A stretch of DNA of 64,000 nucleotides from Barnesiella sp. WM24 (GCF_004570975.1 NZ_SPPC01000007.1:62001-126000); one strand, 5' to 3'; positions 37,361 to 47,336 are shown, numbered from the stretch's first letter. Made by a program: numbers and translations. Notes: generated by a model from the sequence alone, not told the origin.

Positions 37361-38389
37361 ATGGAAGAGGATTTTGACATAAGAGAGTCGCGTCAGGGCA
37401 CAGAGCGCGACCGTGACTTCGAGAAGGCGCTGCGCCCCGCTGAATTTGACTCATTCAGCGGTCAGGAAAAGATTATAGAGAACCTGAGAGTATTTGTCAC
37501 GGCGGCAAAGATGCGTGGCGAGTCGCTTGACCACGTGCTGCTCCACGGGCCTCCCGGACTCGGCAAGACTACATTGTCGCAGATTGTCGCTAATGAGCTT
37601 GGCGTAGGGATTAAGATAACATCGGGCCCGGTACTGGACAAGCCCGGTGACCTTGCCGGCATACTCACGTCGCTTGAAGAAAACGATGTGCTTTTTATCG
37701 ATGAGATTCACCGTCTTAGCCCCGTGGTGGAGGAGTATCTTTACTCGGCGATGGAGGATTTCCGCATCGACATAATGATTGACAAAGGCCCCGGAGCGCG
37801 GTCGGTGCAGCTTTCGCTGTCACCGTTCACCCTTATCGGCGCCACTACGCGAAGCGGCCTGCTGACATCGCCGCTGAGGGCGCGTTTCGGCATAAATTTC
37901 CATCTCGAATATTATGACCATGAAGTGCTTGAGCGCATTGTGCTGCGGTCGGCGCGTCTGCTTGACGTGAAGTGTACGGGCGAGGCGGCGCGTGAGATTG
38001 CATTGCGCAGCCGAGGGACTCCGCGTATAGCCAATGCCCTGTTGCGTCGCGTGAGAGACTTCGCTATGGTCAAGGGGTCGGGAGTGATTGACCCTGAGAT
38101 AGCACGCTACGCGCTTGAGGCGCTGAACATAGACCGCTATGGTCTTGACGAGATAGACAATAAGATACTTACAACTATTATAACTAAATTCAAGGGCGGA
38201 CCGGTCGGGCTTACCACCATTGCTACCGCGCTCGGAGAGGATCCCGGCACGATAGAAGAGGTGTATGAACCGTTTCTTATCAAGGAGGGATTTCTCAAGC
38301 GCACGCCCCGTGGACGTGAGGTGACGGAGCTTGCCTATATCCACCTCGGGCACAACAGCGACCCGACTACCGGCTCACTCTTTGCATAA
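37361..38389 (+). CDS. ruvB: Holliday junction branch migration helicase RuvB
   Basis: AAA+ motor that drives branch migration with RuvA. 342 residues from ATG 37361; a longer frame to 37289 would overlap the GT9 gene. Walker [21 protein letters not shown] (~57), Walker [13 protein letters not shown] (~107), sensor [20 protein letters not shown] (~156, with arginine finger), winged helix at the C-terminus ([12 protein letters not shown]...[42 protein letters not shown]). It is the only DNA-repair gene in an envelope-glycan run. Confidence 0.97.
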   Translation: MEEDFDIRESRQGTERDRDFEKALRPAEFDSFSGQEKIIENLRVFVTAAKMRGESLDHVLLHGPPGLGKTTLSQIVANELGVGIKITSGPVLDKPGDLAGILTSLEENDVLFIDEIHRLSPVVEEYLYSAMEDFRIDIMIDKGPGARSVQLSLSPFTLIGATTRSGLLTSPLRARFGINFHLEYYDHEVLERIVLRSARLLDVKCTGEAAREIALRSRGTPRIANALLRRVRDFAMVKGSGVIDPEIARYALEALNIDRYGLDEIDNKILTTIITKFKGGPVGLTTIATALGEDPGTIEEVYEPFLIKEGFLKRTPRGREVTELAYIHLGHNSDPTTGSLFA

Positions 38390-38406
38390 ATGCTTGAATA
38401 TTAACA

Positions 38407-39894
38407 ATGGCGGGTATAAAAAGTCTGGCTAAAGACACTGCGATATATGGTGTCAGCAGTATCATAGGACGCTTTCTCAACTGGTGTCTTGTGCCGCTCT
38501 ACACTATCAAGTTTCCGGCCGACGAGTATGGCGTAGTCACCTATATCTACGCCATAGTCGCTCTCGCGCTTATCATTCTCACTTACGGCATGGAGACCGG
38601 ATTTTTCCGTTTTGCCAATCATGAGAGCTATTCCGACCCCGATGAGGTCTACTCGACGTCGCTGGTGTCGCTCGGGGTGTCATCGACGCTTTTCTTCGCG
38701 GTGGTGATGTTGTTTCTGTCGCCTATATCCGACGCGCTGAACTGTGGAGGGCATCAGTCTTTTGTGTGGATGATGGCGCTTGCAGTCGCCATTGATGCCT
38801 ATACCTCCATCCCGTTTGCCTATCTTCGCTATAAGAAGCGCCCCATGCGCTTCGCGATGCTTAAACTCATCAATATCGGGCTCAATATCGGGCTTAACCT
38901 GTTTTTTATACTTCTCTGCCCGTGGCTCATGACGACAGCGCCCGGTTCGGTTTCGTGGTTTTATCGCCCCGATTTCGGTATCGGCTACATATTTCTCGCC
39001 AATCTTATCTCATCGGGGGTGATGCTGCTACTGCTATTGCCCGATATAATGTCGGTGAAGGTGTCGTTCAACGGCAGGCTGCTCCGCGAGATGCTTGGCT
39101 ATTCCTATCCGCTGCTTATACTCGGCATTGCCGGAATAATGAACCAGACCATAGGCACAATACTCTATCCCCATCTTGTGGCTGATTCAGCCGAGGCTAT
39201 GTACGGGCTCGGCATATATGGCGCCAACTATAAGATAGCCATCGTCATGGTGATGTTTATCCAGGCGTTCCGCTTTGCCTATGAACCGTTTATCTTCGCT
39301 CAGAACCGTGAACGTGGAGGCGATAAGACCAAGGCTTACAGCGATGCGATGAAATATTTTGTGATTTTCGCATTGTTTATTTTTCTTGGTGTGATGTATT
39401 ATCTCGACATATTGAAATACTTTATCTCGCCCAAGTATTTTTCCGGGCTGAAAGTTGTGCCCGTGCTTATGCTTGCCGAACTCTTTTTCGGGGTATTCTT
39501 CAACCTGTCGTTGTGGTATAAGCTGACTGACAAGACGATATGGGGCATGTGGTTTTCGCTGCTCGGACTTGCAGTGACCCTGGCCCTCAACATAATCCTT
39601 GTGCCGTGCATCGGCTATATGGGCTGTGCGTGGGCAGCGCTCGCCTGCTATGGCGTGATGATGGTGACAAGTTATTTTATAGGGCGTGGCAGGTATCCGA
39701 TAGATTACGATGTGCCGCGTCTGATGTTCTACTTTGTAGTCGCCGGATTGCTTTACGGAGTGTCGTGTCTTATCGTCCTGCCGGTGGAGTGGGTCAACCT
39801 GCTCTTCCGCACATTGCTTCTCGCCCTGTATGTCGGCATAGTGTGCCGCCATGAACATATAAGACTGAGTGATATAATAAAGCGTAAGATATGA
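38407..39894 (+). CDS. Polysaccharide flippase (Wzx/MurJ-like, MOP superfamily)
   Basis: 495 residues, 14 predicted helices; N-terminal KSLAKDTAIYGVSSIIGRFLNWCLVPLYT is the polysaccharide-synthesis flippase start (Polysacc_synt). Moves undecaprenyl-linked sugar units across the inner membrane. 17 bases after ruvB and overlapping the DUF389 gene by four bases. Specific glycan unknown. Confidence 0.9.
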   Translation: MAGIKSLAKDTAIYGVSSIIGRFLNWCLVPLYTIKFPADEYGVVTYIYAIVALALIILTYGMETGFFRFANHESYSDPDEVYSTSLVSLGVSSTLFFAVVMLFLSPISDALNCGGHQSFVWMMALAVAIDAYTSIPFAYLRYKKRPMRFAMLKLINIGLNIGLNLFFILLCPWLMTTAPGSVSWFYRPDFGIGYIFLANLISSGVMLLLLLPDIMSVKVSFNGRLLREMLGYSYPLLILGIAGIMNQTIGTILYPHLVADSAEAMYGLGIYGANYKIAIVMVMFIQAFRFAYEPFIFAQNRERGGDKTKAYSDAMKYFVIFALFIFLGVMYYLDILKYFISPKYFSGLKVVPVLMLAELFFGVFFNLSLWYKLTDKTIWGMWFSLLGLAVTLALNIILVPCIGYMGCAWAALACYGVMMVTSYFIGRGRYPIDYDVPRLMFYFVVAGLLYGVSCLIVLPVEWVNLLFRTLLLALYVGIVCRHEHIRLSDIIKRKI

Positions 39895-41285
39895 AGAAGA
39901 TAGACTTTGCCGCGCTGAAGGCTCACCTTTTCGGCTATTTTGACCTCACCGGCTTCCTTATTCCGCAGGAAGAGGCTGAAGAGGTGATAAGGGAAGGGGT
40001 GTCGTTCAAGGGTATAAACATATTGATTCTTATCGTGGCGATTTTCATTGCCTCGCTCGGACTGAATGTAAACTCCACGGCGGTGATTATAGGCGCGATG
40101 CTTATCTCGCCTCTCATGGGTCCTATCATCGGATTGGGGCTTGCTGTCGGCATTCATGATTTTGACCTGATGAAGAGATCGTTTCGCAATCTTTTCATGG
40201 CTACGGTGTTCAGTGTCGCCACTTCATGTCTGTTTTTTATCGTGTCGCCGGTCAACGAGGCTCACAGTGAGTTGCTTGCGCGCACGTCGCCGACCATCTA
40301 CGATGTGTTTATCGGCTTTTTCGGAGGCGCGGCGGGGATTCTTGCCATCGGCAGCAAGGTCAAGGGCAATGTGATTCCGGGCGTTGCGATAGCTACCGCG
40401 CTTATGCCCCCTCTCTGCACTGTCGGCTACGGTCTTGCCACGCTTCAGCCCGTCTACTTCCTCGGCGCGTTGTATCTTTTCTTCATAAATTCAGTGTTCA
40501 TTGCGTGTGCCACGACTGTTGGAGTGAAGCTGATGAAATATCATGTCAAGGATTTCTCCAATCCCGGGCGTGCTAAAAAAGTAAGGGACCTGGTATATAC
40601 AATCGCCGTGTTGACCATGATACCTGCGGCTTACATGACTTACACGATGTATCGTGAAAGCACCTTTGTGGCAAATTGCAATAAGTTTGTCGACAAGGAG
40701 TTTGAATTTGACGGCACTCAGGTGCTGAATTACAAGCCTGTCATGAATAAGGGCGTAGGCACTCTTACCGTGACCCTTGTCGGTAAGATGATACCTCAGG
40801 ACTCGTTGCTGATAGCGATGACCGACAAGCTGCCCGACTATCATCTCGGCGGCACCCGGCTCCGTATAGTCCAGGGCGATACGGGCAATGGCAATTTTGA
40901 CGTTAAGCAAGCCACATCCTCGATGCTGCGCGACATGTATCAGGTGACACAGGCGACGATATCGCGCCAGCAGGCTATAATTGACTCTCTTAAACTGCGT
41001 AATGCGCAGATTTCGCGCAATGACTCGATGGGGGCTATTATATCGCCTGAGATAAAGGTGCTCTTCCCTCAGGTCAAGGATATTGCCGTGACACGCGGTA
41101 TAGTGAGCGACATAGACACTCACCGCCTCGACACGCTTAACCTCGTGTTGGTAAACTATAGCGGGGTGATGGGCGCCGCGCAGTCAAAGAAGTTCAAGGA
41201 ATATCTTGAGGCGCGTCTTGACACCCGCCCGATAACTATCGTGGCAAGCAGCGCTGTCCACCATGAACCGGAAAAGGAGAAATGA
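39891..41285 (+). CDS. DUF389 (TIGR00341-type) membrane protein
   Basis: 464 residues: about six membrane helices within residues ~35-260 with the DUF389 core LGLNVNSTAVIIGAMLISPL followed by MGPIIGLGLAVGIHD, GNVIPGVAIATALMPPLCTVGYGLA; then a long soluble domain (~270-464). The family is uncharacterised. Start overlaps the flippase stop and its own stop overlaps the next start (ATGA at both junctions), so these three genes should be translationally coupled. Confidence 0.88.
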   Translation: MKKIDFAALKAHLFGYFDLTGFLIPQEEAEEVIREGVSFKGINILILIVAIFIASLGLNVNSTAVIIGAMLISPLMGPIIGLGLAVGIHDFDLMKRSFRNLFMATVFSVATSCLFFIVSPVNEAHSELLARTSPTIYDVFIGFFGGAAGILAIGSKVKGNVIPGVAIATALMPPLCTVGYGLATLQPVYFLGALYLFFINSVFIACATTVGVKLMKYHVKDFSNPGRAKKVRDLVYTIAVLTMIPAAYMTYTMYRESTFVANCNKFVDKEFEFDGTQVLNYKPVMNKGVGTLTVTLVGKMIPQDSLLIAMTDKLPDYHLGGTRLRIVQGDTGNGNFDVKQATSSMLRDMYQVTQATISRQQAIIDSLKLRNAQISRNDSMGAIISPEIKVLFPQVKDIAVTRGIVSDIDTHRLDTLNLVLVNYSGVMGAAQSKKFKEYLEARLDTRPITIVASSAVHHEPEKEK

Positions 41286-42376
41286 AGATATTTTACGACC
41301 ATCAGGTGTTTTCGTGGCAGAAAATCGGCGGCGTGTCACGATATTTCATAGAACTTGTCAGGCATCTGCCCGATGATATAGGATATGTCATGCCGCCTAT
41401 GTTTTCGGAAAATGTATATCTCGACACTCTCGGCGACAGCATCCCTGCGGTAAAAAGCCTGTCGTTTGCAAACTACCGTGTGAGGAAAAAAATATATGAG
41501 GCTGTCAATCAGTTGCGGTCAGCGTCATCGCTCTCTCGCGGAGGCTACGATGTGGTGCATCCGACTTACTATTCGCCTTATTTTCTGAAGCGGCTGAAGG
41601 CTCCCTATGTTATAACTGTTCATGACTTCATACATGAGAAATATCCTCAATACTTCTCTGACGCCTCGAAGGTGATACGCGAAAAGAAGGAAGTGGTGAC
41701 CCGTGCCGACAGGATTATAGCCATCAGTGAGCATACACGTCGCGACCTGACGGATATATATGGATTGCCTGCCGAGAGGGTGGACGTGATTTATCACGGA
41801 GCGTCGCCTCTTTCTTCAGTGCATGAGCCTGTAGGGGGAGTGGGGGAGCGCTTTGTGCTTTTTGTCGGCGACCGCACGAAATATAAGAATTTCATGAACC
41901 TTACGGAGGCGTTTGCCATTATGTCAAAGGCTGATCCGGAGTTGCAGCTCGTGTGTGCCGGCAAGCCTTTCTCCGAGGCCGAGCGGGCTCATCTTGCGTA
42001 TCTTGGCATAGGCGGACGCTCGATTGCCTGTTTCGCGACCGACAGTCAGCTCGCATGGCTATATGCCAACACGTCGTGCTTTGTGTTTCCGTCGGAATAT
42101 GAGGGCTTCGGGCTGCCTATCCTTGAGGCGTGGAGTGCCGGCGCGCCTGTGGCTCTTAGCCGGGCAAGCTGCTTCCCCGAGATAGCCGGCGACGCGGCGT
42201 TGTGGTTTGATGCCGCCGACCCTGCGATGATGGCGCGCGCTGTAAGCGAGGCGGTCTATGACGCCGATACCCGCCGGCGATTGCGTAATCTCTCTTCGGA
42301 GAGGTTGAAAATGTTTACCTGGGAAAAGACGGCAGAGCTTACAGCCGGAATTTATCGCTCCCTGTCCGCACAATGA
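41282..42376 (+). CDS. Glycosyltransferase family 4
   Basis: 364 residues, GT-B fold. Opening FYDHQVFSWQKIGGVSRYFIELVRHLP has the Gly-rich loop; C-terminal nucleotide-sugar site FVLFVGDRTKYKNFMNLTEAF (~197) and the E-x7-E motif in FVFPSEYEGFGLPILEAWSAGAPV (~263). Retaining glycosyl transfer in the cytoplasm, most likely onto a lipid-linked glycan handled by the flippase two genes upstream. Confidence 0.92.
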   Translation: MKIFYDHQVFSWQKIGGVSRYFIELVRHLPDDIGYVMPPMFSENVYLDTLGDSIPAVKSLSFANYRVRKKIYEAVNQLRSASSLSRGGYDVVHPTYYSPYFLKRLKAPYVITVHDFIHEKYPQYFSDASKVIREKKEVVTRADRIIAISEHTRRDLTDIYGLPAERVDVIYHGASPLSSVHEPVGGVGERFVLFVGDRTKYKNFMNLTEAFAIMSKADPELQLVCAGKPFSEAERAHLAYLGIGGRSIACFATDSQLAWLYANTSCFVFPSEYEGFGLPILEAWSAGAPVALSRASCFPEIAGDAALWFDAADPAMMARAVSEAVYDADTRRRLRNLSSERLKMFTWEKTAELTAGIYRSLSAQ

Positions 42377-42415
42377 CGGGAATAAATTTGTATAATTGTC
42401 AAAAATGAAATAAAA

Positions 42416-43192
42416 ATGGTGACGATATTGTTTCATTCGACCATATTCGGTCCCGTTCACAGCCGTCGGTTAGGCACATCTCTCGGGGTCAATCTGTCGC
42501 CGGTCGACGGCAAGGTGTGCTCGTTTGACTGCGTGTACTGTGAGGCGGGATATAACTCGCAAGGCACGGGAAAGAGCGGATTGCCGTCGCGCGAAGATGT
42601 GGCGCGTCAGCTTGAATCCAAGCTGAAAGAGATGAGTGCGGCGGGCGAGCCGCTTGACGTAATCACTTTTTCGGGCAATGGCGAGCCTACGATGCATCCC
42701 GATTTCGAGGGGGTGATTGATGACACGCTCGCGCTGCGTGACAGGTATTATCCGGGAGCAAAGGTGAGCGTATTGTGCAATTCCACCCGTCTTGACCGCG
42801 AGGGGGTGGTCAACGGACTGCGGAAAGTCGACAATTGCATACTGAAGCTTGACTCTGCGCTTACACCTACTATGAGGCTTATCGACCAGCCTGTGTCAAA
42901 GACGTTTACATGTGAATATGTGATTCCGCAGCTTGAGGCGTTTGGCGACAAGTGTATTATTCAGACCATGATGCTGCGTGGCAATCATGACGGAAAGCAT
43001 ATCGACAATACTACCCCCGGGGAGGTCGATGCCCTTATCGAGGCATATAAGCGCATCAAGCCGCGTGAGGTGATGCTCTATTCGATTGACCGCGCCACTC
43101 CGGAAAGCGACCTTCAGAAGGTGGAGCGTGAAGAACTTGAATCAATTGCCTGCCGCATGCGCGACGCGGGCATAACGGTGCAGGTGAGCTGA
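42416..43192 (+). CDS. Radical SAM protein
   Basis: 258 residues with the 4Fe-4S/SAM motif C-x3-C-x2-C in DGKVCSFDCVYCEAGY (~residues 33-48), GNGEPTMHPDFEGVI (~84, the GGEPT-like SAM-contact) and HIDNTTPGEVDALIEAY. It resembles the short, single-domain radical SAM proteins with unknown targets (related to MoaA/wyosine-type enzymes) and lacks a second Fe-S (SPASM) cluster region. The last base of its stop overlaps the first of the next gene's start region (TGATG). Confidence 0.85.
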   Translation: MVTILFHSTIFGPVHSRRLGTSLGVNLSPVDGKVCSFDCVYCEAGYNSQGTGKSGLPSREDVARQLESKLKEMSAAGEPLDVITFSGNGEPTMHPDFEGVIDDTLALRDRYYPGAKVSVLCNSTRLDREGVVNGLRKVDNCILKLDSALTPTMRLIDQPVSKTFTCEYVIPQLEAFGDKCIIQTMMLRGNHDGKHIDNTTPGEVDALIEAYKRIKPREVMLYSIDRATPESDLQKVEREELESIACRMRDAGITVQVS

Positions 43193-44109
43193 TGGAGGGG
43201 TGCAACGTGATATATCCGCGCTCTTTGCGCGAGGGCGACAGGATTGCTATCGTGTCGCCGGCGAGCCGCATAGATCCTGCGCTTGTCGAGGGTGCCTTGC
43301 CTGTGCTGAGGAAGATGGGCTGGGAGCCTTATGTCGCCGCTTCCGCGCTTGGAGAATCGGGGACCTACAGCGGGTCGGCTGACGCGCGTCTTGCCGATAT
43401 TGCAGAAGCCGTGCTTGACCCGTCGGTCAGGGCGATTCTTTGCAGCAGGGGAGGATACGGCGCCGTGCATCTGCTTGAGCGGTTTCCTGTCGAGGAGTTT
43501 GTCGTCGACCCTAAATGGATAATCGGTTTCAGCGACATCTCTGCGCTTCATGCCCTTGCCTCTAAACTCGGTGTGGCGAGTGTCCATAGCTCCATGTGTA
43601 AGAATCTTGCCGTCAACAAGGGTTGTGACGCGAGTGCGCTGAGCCTGTTTGACATCCTCTGCGGTGGTGATGTCTGCTATGAGGCAGCTCCGCATCCCTA
43701 TAATCATCGCGGTATCGCTGAAGGCACTCTTGTAGGAGGCAACATGGCTGTGCTCGGGGGATTGGTAGGTACACCTTATGACATATTCAATTGTCTTGAC
43801 CCCGTGATTTTTATAGAAGATATAGCCGAACCTATTTATAAGGTCGAGCGTTTGCTTTATCAGCTGAAGCTTAACGGGACTCTCGGGCGCGCTCGCGGAC
43901 TGATTGTCGGACAGTTTACCGAATATCGTCCTGACCGGAACCACTCCTGCATGTATGACATGATACGTGACATGGTTTCGGGGCTGGATATACCTGTGGC
44001 GTTTGATTTCCCGATAGGTCATGTTGACGGCAATCTGCCTGTTGTCGAGTCGGCTCCTTGTCGTCTTGCTGTAGGCAGTGATGTAGTGACATTTTCTCAA
44101 ACAAGGTAA
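43192..44109 (+). CDS. LD-carboxypeptidase (peptidase S66)
   Basis: Trims the terminal D-Ala from murein tetrapeptides during peptidoglycan recycling, cytoplasmic. 305 residues; catalytic Ser in KWIIGFSDISALHAL (~111), Gly-rich CSRGGYGAVHLLERF (~83), GTLVGGNMAVLGGLVGTP (~181), Glu and His of the triad in FIEDIAEPIYKVERLL (~205) and FPIGHVDGNLPV (~281). Start overlaps the radical SAM stop. Confidence 0.93.
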   Translation: MEGCNVIYPRSLREGDRIAIVSPASRIDPALVEGALPVLRKMGWEPYVAASALGESGTYSGSADARLADIAEAVLDPSVRAILCSRGGYGAVHLLERFPVEEFVVDPKWIIGFSDISALHALASKLGVASVHSSMCKNLAVNKGCDASALSLFDILCGGDVCYEAAPHPYNHRGIAEGTLVGGNMAVLGGLVGTPYDIFNCLDPVIFIEDIAEPIYKVERLLYQLKLNGTLGRARGLIVGQFTEYRPDRNHSCMYDMIRDMVSGLDIPVAFDFPIGHVDGNLPVVESAPCRLAVGSDVVTFSQTR

Positions 44110-44120
44110 ATATTGAAGCA

Positions 44121-44741
44121 ATGAAAGTACTGACAGTTAACGGAAGCCCTCACTTGCATGGATGCACTGACCGTGCGCTCCGCGAGGTTGAGGCTACTCT
44201 CAACGGGCTCGGCATAGACACCGTGCGCGTGAATGTGGGAAATAAGGAGATAAGAGGTTGCATAGCGTGCAATTACTGTCGAGAACATGGCAAGTGTGTG
44301 TTCAACGATATTGTAAATGATACAGCCCCTGTTTTTGCCGAGGTCGACGGTGTGGTGTTTGGCTCTCCGGTGTATTATGCCAATGCGAGCGGTCAGCTCA
44401 GGTCATTTCTTGACCGACTGTTTTATAGCACCATGTCCACTGTCAACAAGACAATGAAGGTGGGCGCGGCTGTGGTGTCGTCGCGCAGGGCAGGGTCTAC
44501 GACTGCATTTGACGAGATAAACAAGTATTTCACTATAAGCGCGATGCCTGTCGTGTCAAGCACTTACTGGAATGAGGTTCACGGATTTGTTGCTGAAGAT
44601 GTAGAGAAAGACCTTGAAGGATTGCAGACAATGCGCAATCTCGGACGTAACATGGCATTTCTTATTAAGGCAATCAACGCCATAAAGGCAGACATTCCTA
44701 CCCAGGAGCGCGGATCGTTTACCAGTTTCCACACTGAGTAG
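44121..44741 (+). CDS. Flavodoxin-family NAD(P)H:FMN oxidoreductase
   Basis: 206 residues, flavodoxin-like fold: N-terminal VLTVNGSPHLHGCTDRALRE (FMN phosphate loop), a Cys-containing GCIACNYCREHGKCVFNDIV motif (~48-66) as in iron-sulfur flavoproteins/multimeric flavodoxins, and FGSPVYYANASGQLRSFLDR (~79). The C-x2-C-x6-C spacing could be a small Fe-S site, but this is not certain. Last gene of the plus-strand run, 11 bases after LD-carboxypeptidase. Confidence 0.88.
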   Translation: MKVLTVNGSPHLHGCTDRALREVEATLNGLGIDTVRVNVGNKEIRGCIACNYCREHGKCVFNDIVNDTAPVFAEVDGVVFGSPVYYANASGQLRSFLDRLFYSTMSTVNKTMKVGAAVVSSRRAGSTTAFDEINKYFTISAMPVVSSTYWNEVHGFVAEDVEKDLEGLQTMRNLGRNMAFLIKAINAIKADIPTQERGSFTSFHTE

Positions 44742-44751
44742 CGGTAGGTGC

Positions 44752-44817
44752 AAAAAAAAATTACCCGTCGTCTCGACGAATAATCTTCTTAACCTTAAAT
44801 CTAATACCATGAAAAAC
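44752..44817 (-). ncRNA. Candidate small RNA
   Basis: On the minus strand a -7 box TACCTTTG (44831-44824) is followed ~7 bases later by ~66 bases that end in a hairpin (CGTCG/CGACG with AGA loop, 44778-44766) and a run of nine U (44760-44752). No protein frame of note lies in it (a 7-codon frame is on the other strand). Promoter plus terminator at sRNA spacing, in an otherwise empty region, supports a small transcript. No clear -33 TTG is seen, which lowers confidence. Function unknown. Confidence 0.5.
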
Positions 44818-44831
44818 ACGTTGCAAAGGTA

Positions 44832-45121
44832 GTGGATTTTGTGTTATAAAACATAATTTTGCGCCATAAAAATGTGTTCTGTTAACTAAATTTAACTAAA
44901 TGCGCATTTCTTTAAGATTGCATTAAATGGCTATATAGTTGCTGTTCAATGATTTATGTGAAAGTGCGGCAACTTGGGGCGATTTGGCTTAAAGGCATGT
45001 TGACTGCGGCAAAAAAAGACAATTCCCCGATTCATTACCTGTGTAAAATCTTTTTTCCTCCCGCCAGGCATCGTCATAGGCAACCAAGTGACACTAAAAA
45101 ATCAAAATTGTATTGATTGGG
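44832..45121. other. Intergenic region upstream of the chaperone gene
   Basis: AT-rich, about 290 bases; I see no gene or clear RNA structure beyond the sRNA candidate at one end and the chaperone promoter at the other. Confidence 0.4.
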
Positions 45122-45153
45122 TTGTGATATAACGCTGAAAATGCTTATCTTTG
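45122..45153 (+). promoter_or_regulatory. Promoter of the PpiD/SurA-like gene
   Basis: TTG at 45122-45124 and TATCTTTG at 45146-45153, 21-base spacer. Predicted start ~45157, leaving a ~78-base leader before the ATG at 45235. Confidence 0.65.
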
Positions 45154-45234
45154 TGCGATTTTACCCCTCGACATGCCATCGCAGGGGGAATAATCCTGTC
45201 ATTATCAACGAAATTTAAAAACACTAATCAATAA

Positions 45235-47307
45235 ATGGCAACACTTGAAAAAATCCGCAAGAGATCAACTCTGCTACTGATCGTCGTTGGTGCAGCCCTA
45301 TTGGCGTTTATCATCGGTGACTTCTTCACCTCGGGCCGTACATTGTTCGGCACAGGTACTACCATCGCCAAGGTTGGCGACGAGAAAATCGATATCCAGG
45401 ACTTCCAGCGCCGCTATGAAGAGGCTAACCAGATGTACCAGCAACAGGGTGCAAAGATGGATCCCGCAGCTTTACAGCAGCGAGTGCTTTATGGCATGGT
45501 TCAGGAAAAGCTCCTTGACAAGGAAATCAACGATCTCGGTATCGTGGTGACTGACAACGAACTTACTCAGGCTATGCTTGGTCCCAATGCTCATTATGCG
45601 ATGATACAGTTTGCTCAGAACATGGGCTTTGAGTCGCCTCAGCAGCTTTATGACCTGGCTTTCAATCCCGGTAAATACGGAGTTCCCGAGGATCAGGCTC
45701 AGCAGGTACAGCAGATGTGGCTCAAGCAGGAGCAGCAGATGGAGCAGATGCTCAAGCAGCAGAAGTTCCAGAACATGCTTGTGGGCTCACTTGTGGCAAA
45801 CGAACTTGACGCTAAGGCTTACTATGACGGCAACGCCGCAACAAGCCATATCGCATATGTCAAGAAAAATCTTGCCGACCTTCCCAATGACCAGTATCCC
45901 GTGACCGACGCGGAGATAAAGGCTGAATACAACAAGCAGAAAAATGTCTATAAGGTAGACGAGGAGATGCGTCGTGTCAACTATATCGCGGTAAATGTAG
46001 AGCCTTCTTCTGCCGATGTCGCTGAAGCACGCAAGCTTGTTGACGCAACCGTGGCAAAACTTGCTTCTACAAGTGACCTTGATGCCGTAAACGGTGACAG
46101 CAACTTTGGCGTTGACCGTCGTTCGACCACTGCTTCGGCAATCACCAATCCCCAGCTCAAGAGCTTCGTGACCGACAGTGTTGCCGGTTCAGTTAAGATG
46201 CTCTCATTTATCAATGACGAGTTTACTATCGCCAAGGTGCTCGGCAAGAAGGTCGCTGTCGACTCTATCAATGTCGACCTTGTGGCTTATCAGGGTGATG
46301 CAGCCGGTCGTGACTCTCTCCTTGCAGCGCTGAACTCAGGCACTCCCTTTGAGGAAGCCCTGAAGATGCCCGGTGTGGTAGGCGGTCAGGCTGACATCTG
46401 GAACACCATCGCTTCAACCCCCGACAATGAGCTTAAAGAGAAGTTGCTCAATGCCGGAAGCGGATATTTCATCTCTGACAGCACTGCGACTGACGCTCGC
46501 ATCGTGCGTGTGAACAGCAAGAAAGCTCCCGTGGCAATCTACGATTACGCAACTGTAACATATAAGGTATATCCTTCCGATGCCACTGTAGCCAAGCTTA
46601 ATGACGACCTGAGCGATTTTGTCGCCGGCATCACAAAGGCTGACTCGCTTACAGTGAGCAAGGCTCTCACTGCCGGCTATTCACTCCAGCCCGCAATGAT
46701 TACCGCCAACAGCGCTACTCTTGGCAATGTGCCTTACACTCGTAATGCCGTTAAGTGGGCGATGGATGCCAAGCGCGGAGAAGTGTCGCCTATCCTTGAG
46801 GACGGACAGAACGACCGCCTCATTGTAGTCGCTCTCAATGACATCATCAAGCCCGGTTTCATGCCTGTAAACGATGATGACATCAAGACTGCTCTCACTG
46901 AGAAAGTGCGCAACGACAAGAAGGCTGCCGACCTTATCTCGCAGTATAAGGGCAAGGCTTCCGACATTGCAGGATATGCCGGTCTTATGAAGGCTAATGT
47001 AGACTCTACCGAGGTAACTTTTGGTCAGATGTTCATTGCCGGTATCGGTGCTATGGAGTCAAATCTTCTCGGTCAGGTACCCGTCACCCCCAAAGGCGTT
47101 GTGTCAGGTCCTGTTCAGGGCAGCAATGCGGTATATGTTTACCAGGTGTATGAGGTAGACAGCCAGTCGCGTCCTTACAACTATCAGGAGAATGCAGCTC
47201 GCTACAACCAGCAGTTTGGCGGTCAGGCTGTGCTCCAGAACTTCTTCGACATCATGATGGAGGACAACAAGGTTGTAAATAATACACTGAAGTTTTATAA
47301 CGACTGA
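45235..47307 (+). CDS. Periplasmic folding chaperone, PpiD/SurA-like
   Basis: 690 residues: one N-terminal membrane helix (~15-31, LLLIVVGAALLAFIIGDFF), then a SurA_N-type chaperone domain (~40-200, VGDEKIDIQDFQRRYEEANQMYQQQGAKMD..., Gln/Met-rich helix 150-180), then weakly PPIase-like beta/alpha repeats to the C-terminus. Anchored in the inner membrane, it should assist outer-membrane protein folding. The rotamase catalytic signature is not obvious, so activity as an isomerase is uncertain. Single-gene unit between its own promoter and terminator. Confidence 0.88.
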   Translation: MATLEKIRKRSTLLLIVVGAALLAFIIGDFFTSGRTLFGTGTTIAKVGDEKIDIQDFQRRYEEANQMYQQQGAKMDPAALQQRVLYGMVQEKLLDKEINDLGIVVTDNELTQAMLGPNAHYAMIQFAQNMGFESPQQLYDLAFNPGKYGVPEDQAQQVQQMWLKQEQQMEQMLKQQKFQNMLVGSLVANELDAKAYYDGNAATSHIAYVKKNLADLPNDQYPVTDAEIKAEYNKQKNVYKVDEEMRRVNYIAVNVEPSSADVAEARKLVDATVAKLASTSDLDAVNGDSNFGVDRRSTTASAITNPQLKSFVTDSVAGSVKMLSFINDEFTIAKVLGKKVAVDSINVDLVAYQGDAAGRDSLLAALNSGTPFEEALKMPGVVGGQADIWNTIASTPDNELKEKLLNAGSGYFISDSTATDARIVRVNSKKAPVAIYDYATVTYKVYPSDATVAKLNDDLSDFVAGITKADSLTVSKALTAGYSLQPAMITANSATLGNVPYTRNAVKWAMDAKRGEVSPILEDGQNDRLIVVALNDIIKPGFMPVNDDDIKTALTEKVRNDKKAADLISQYKGKASDIAGYAGLMKANVDSTEVTFGQMFIAGIGAMESNLLGQVPVTPKGVVSGPVQGSNAVYVYQVYEVDSQSRPYNYQENAARYNQQFGGQAVLQNFFDIMMEDNKVVNNTLKFYND

Positions 47308-47336
47308 TAACGTCCACGTTTAGACGCAAAATTATA

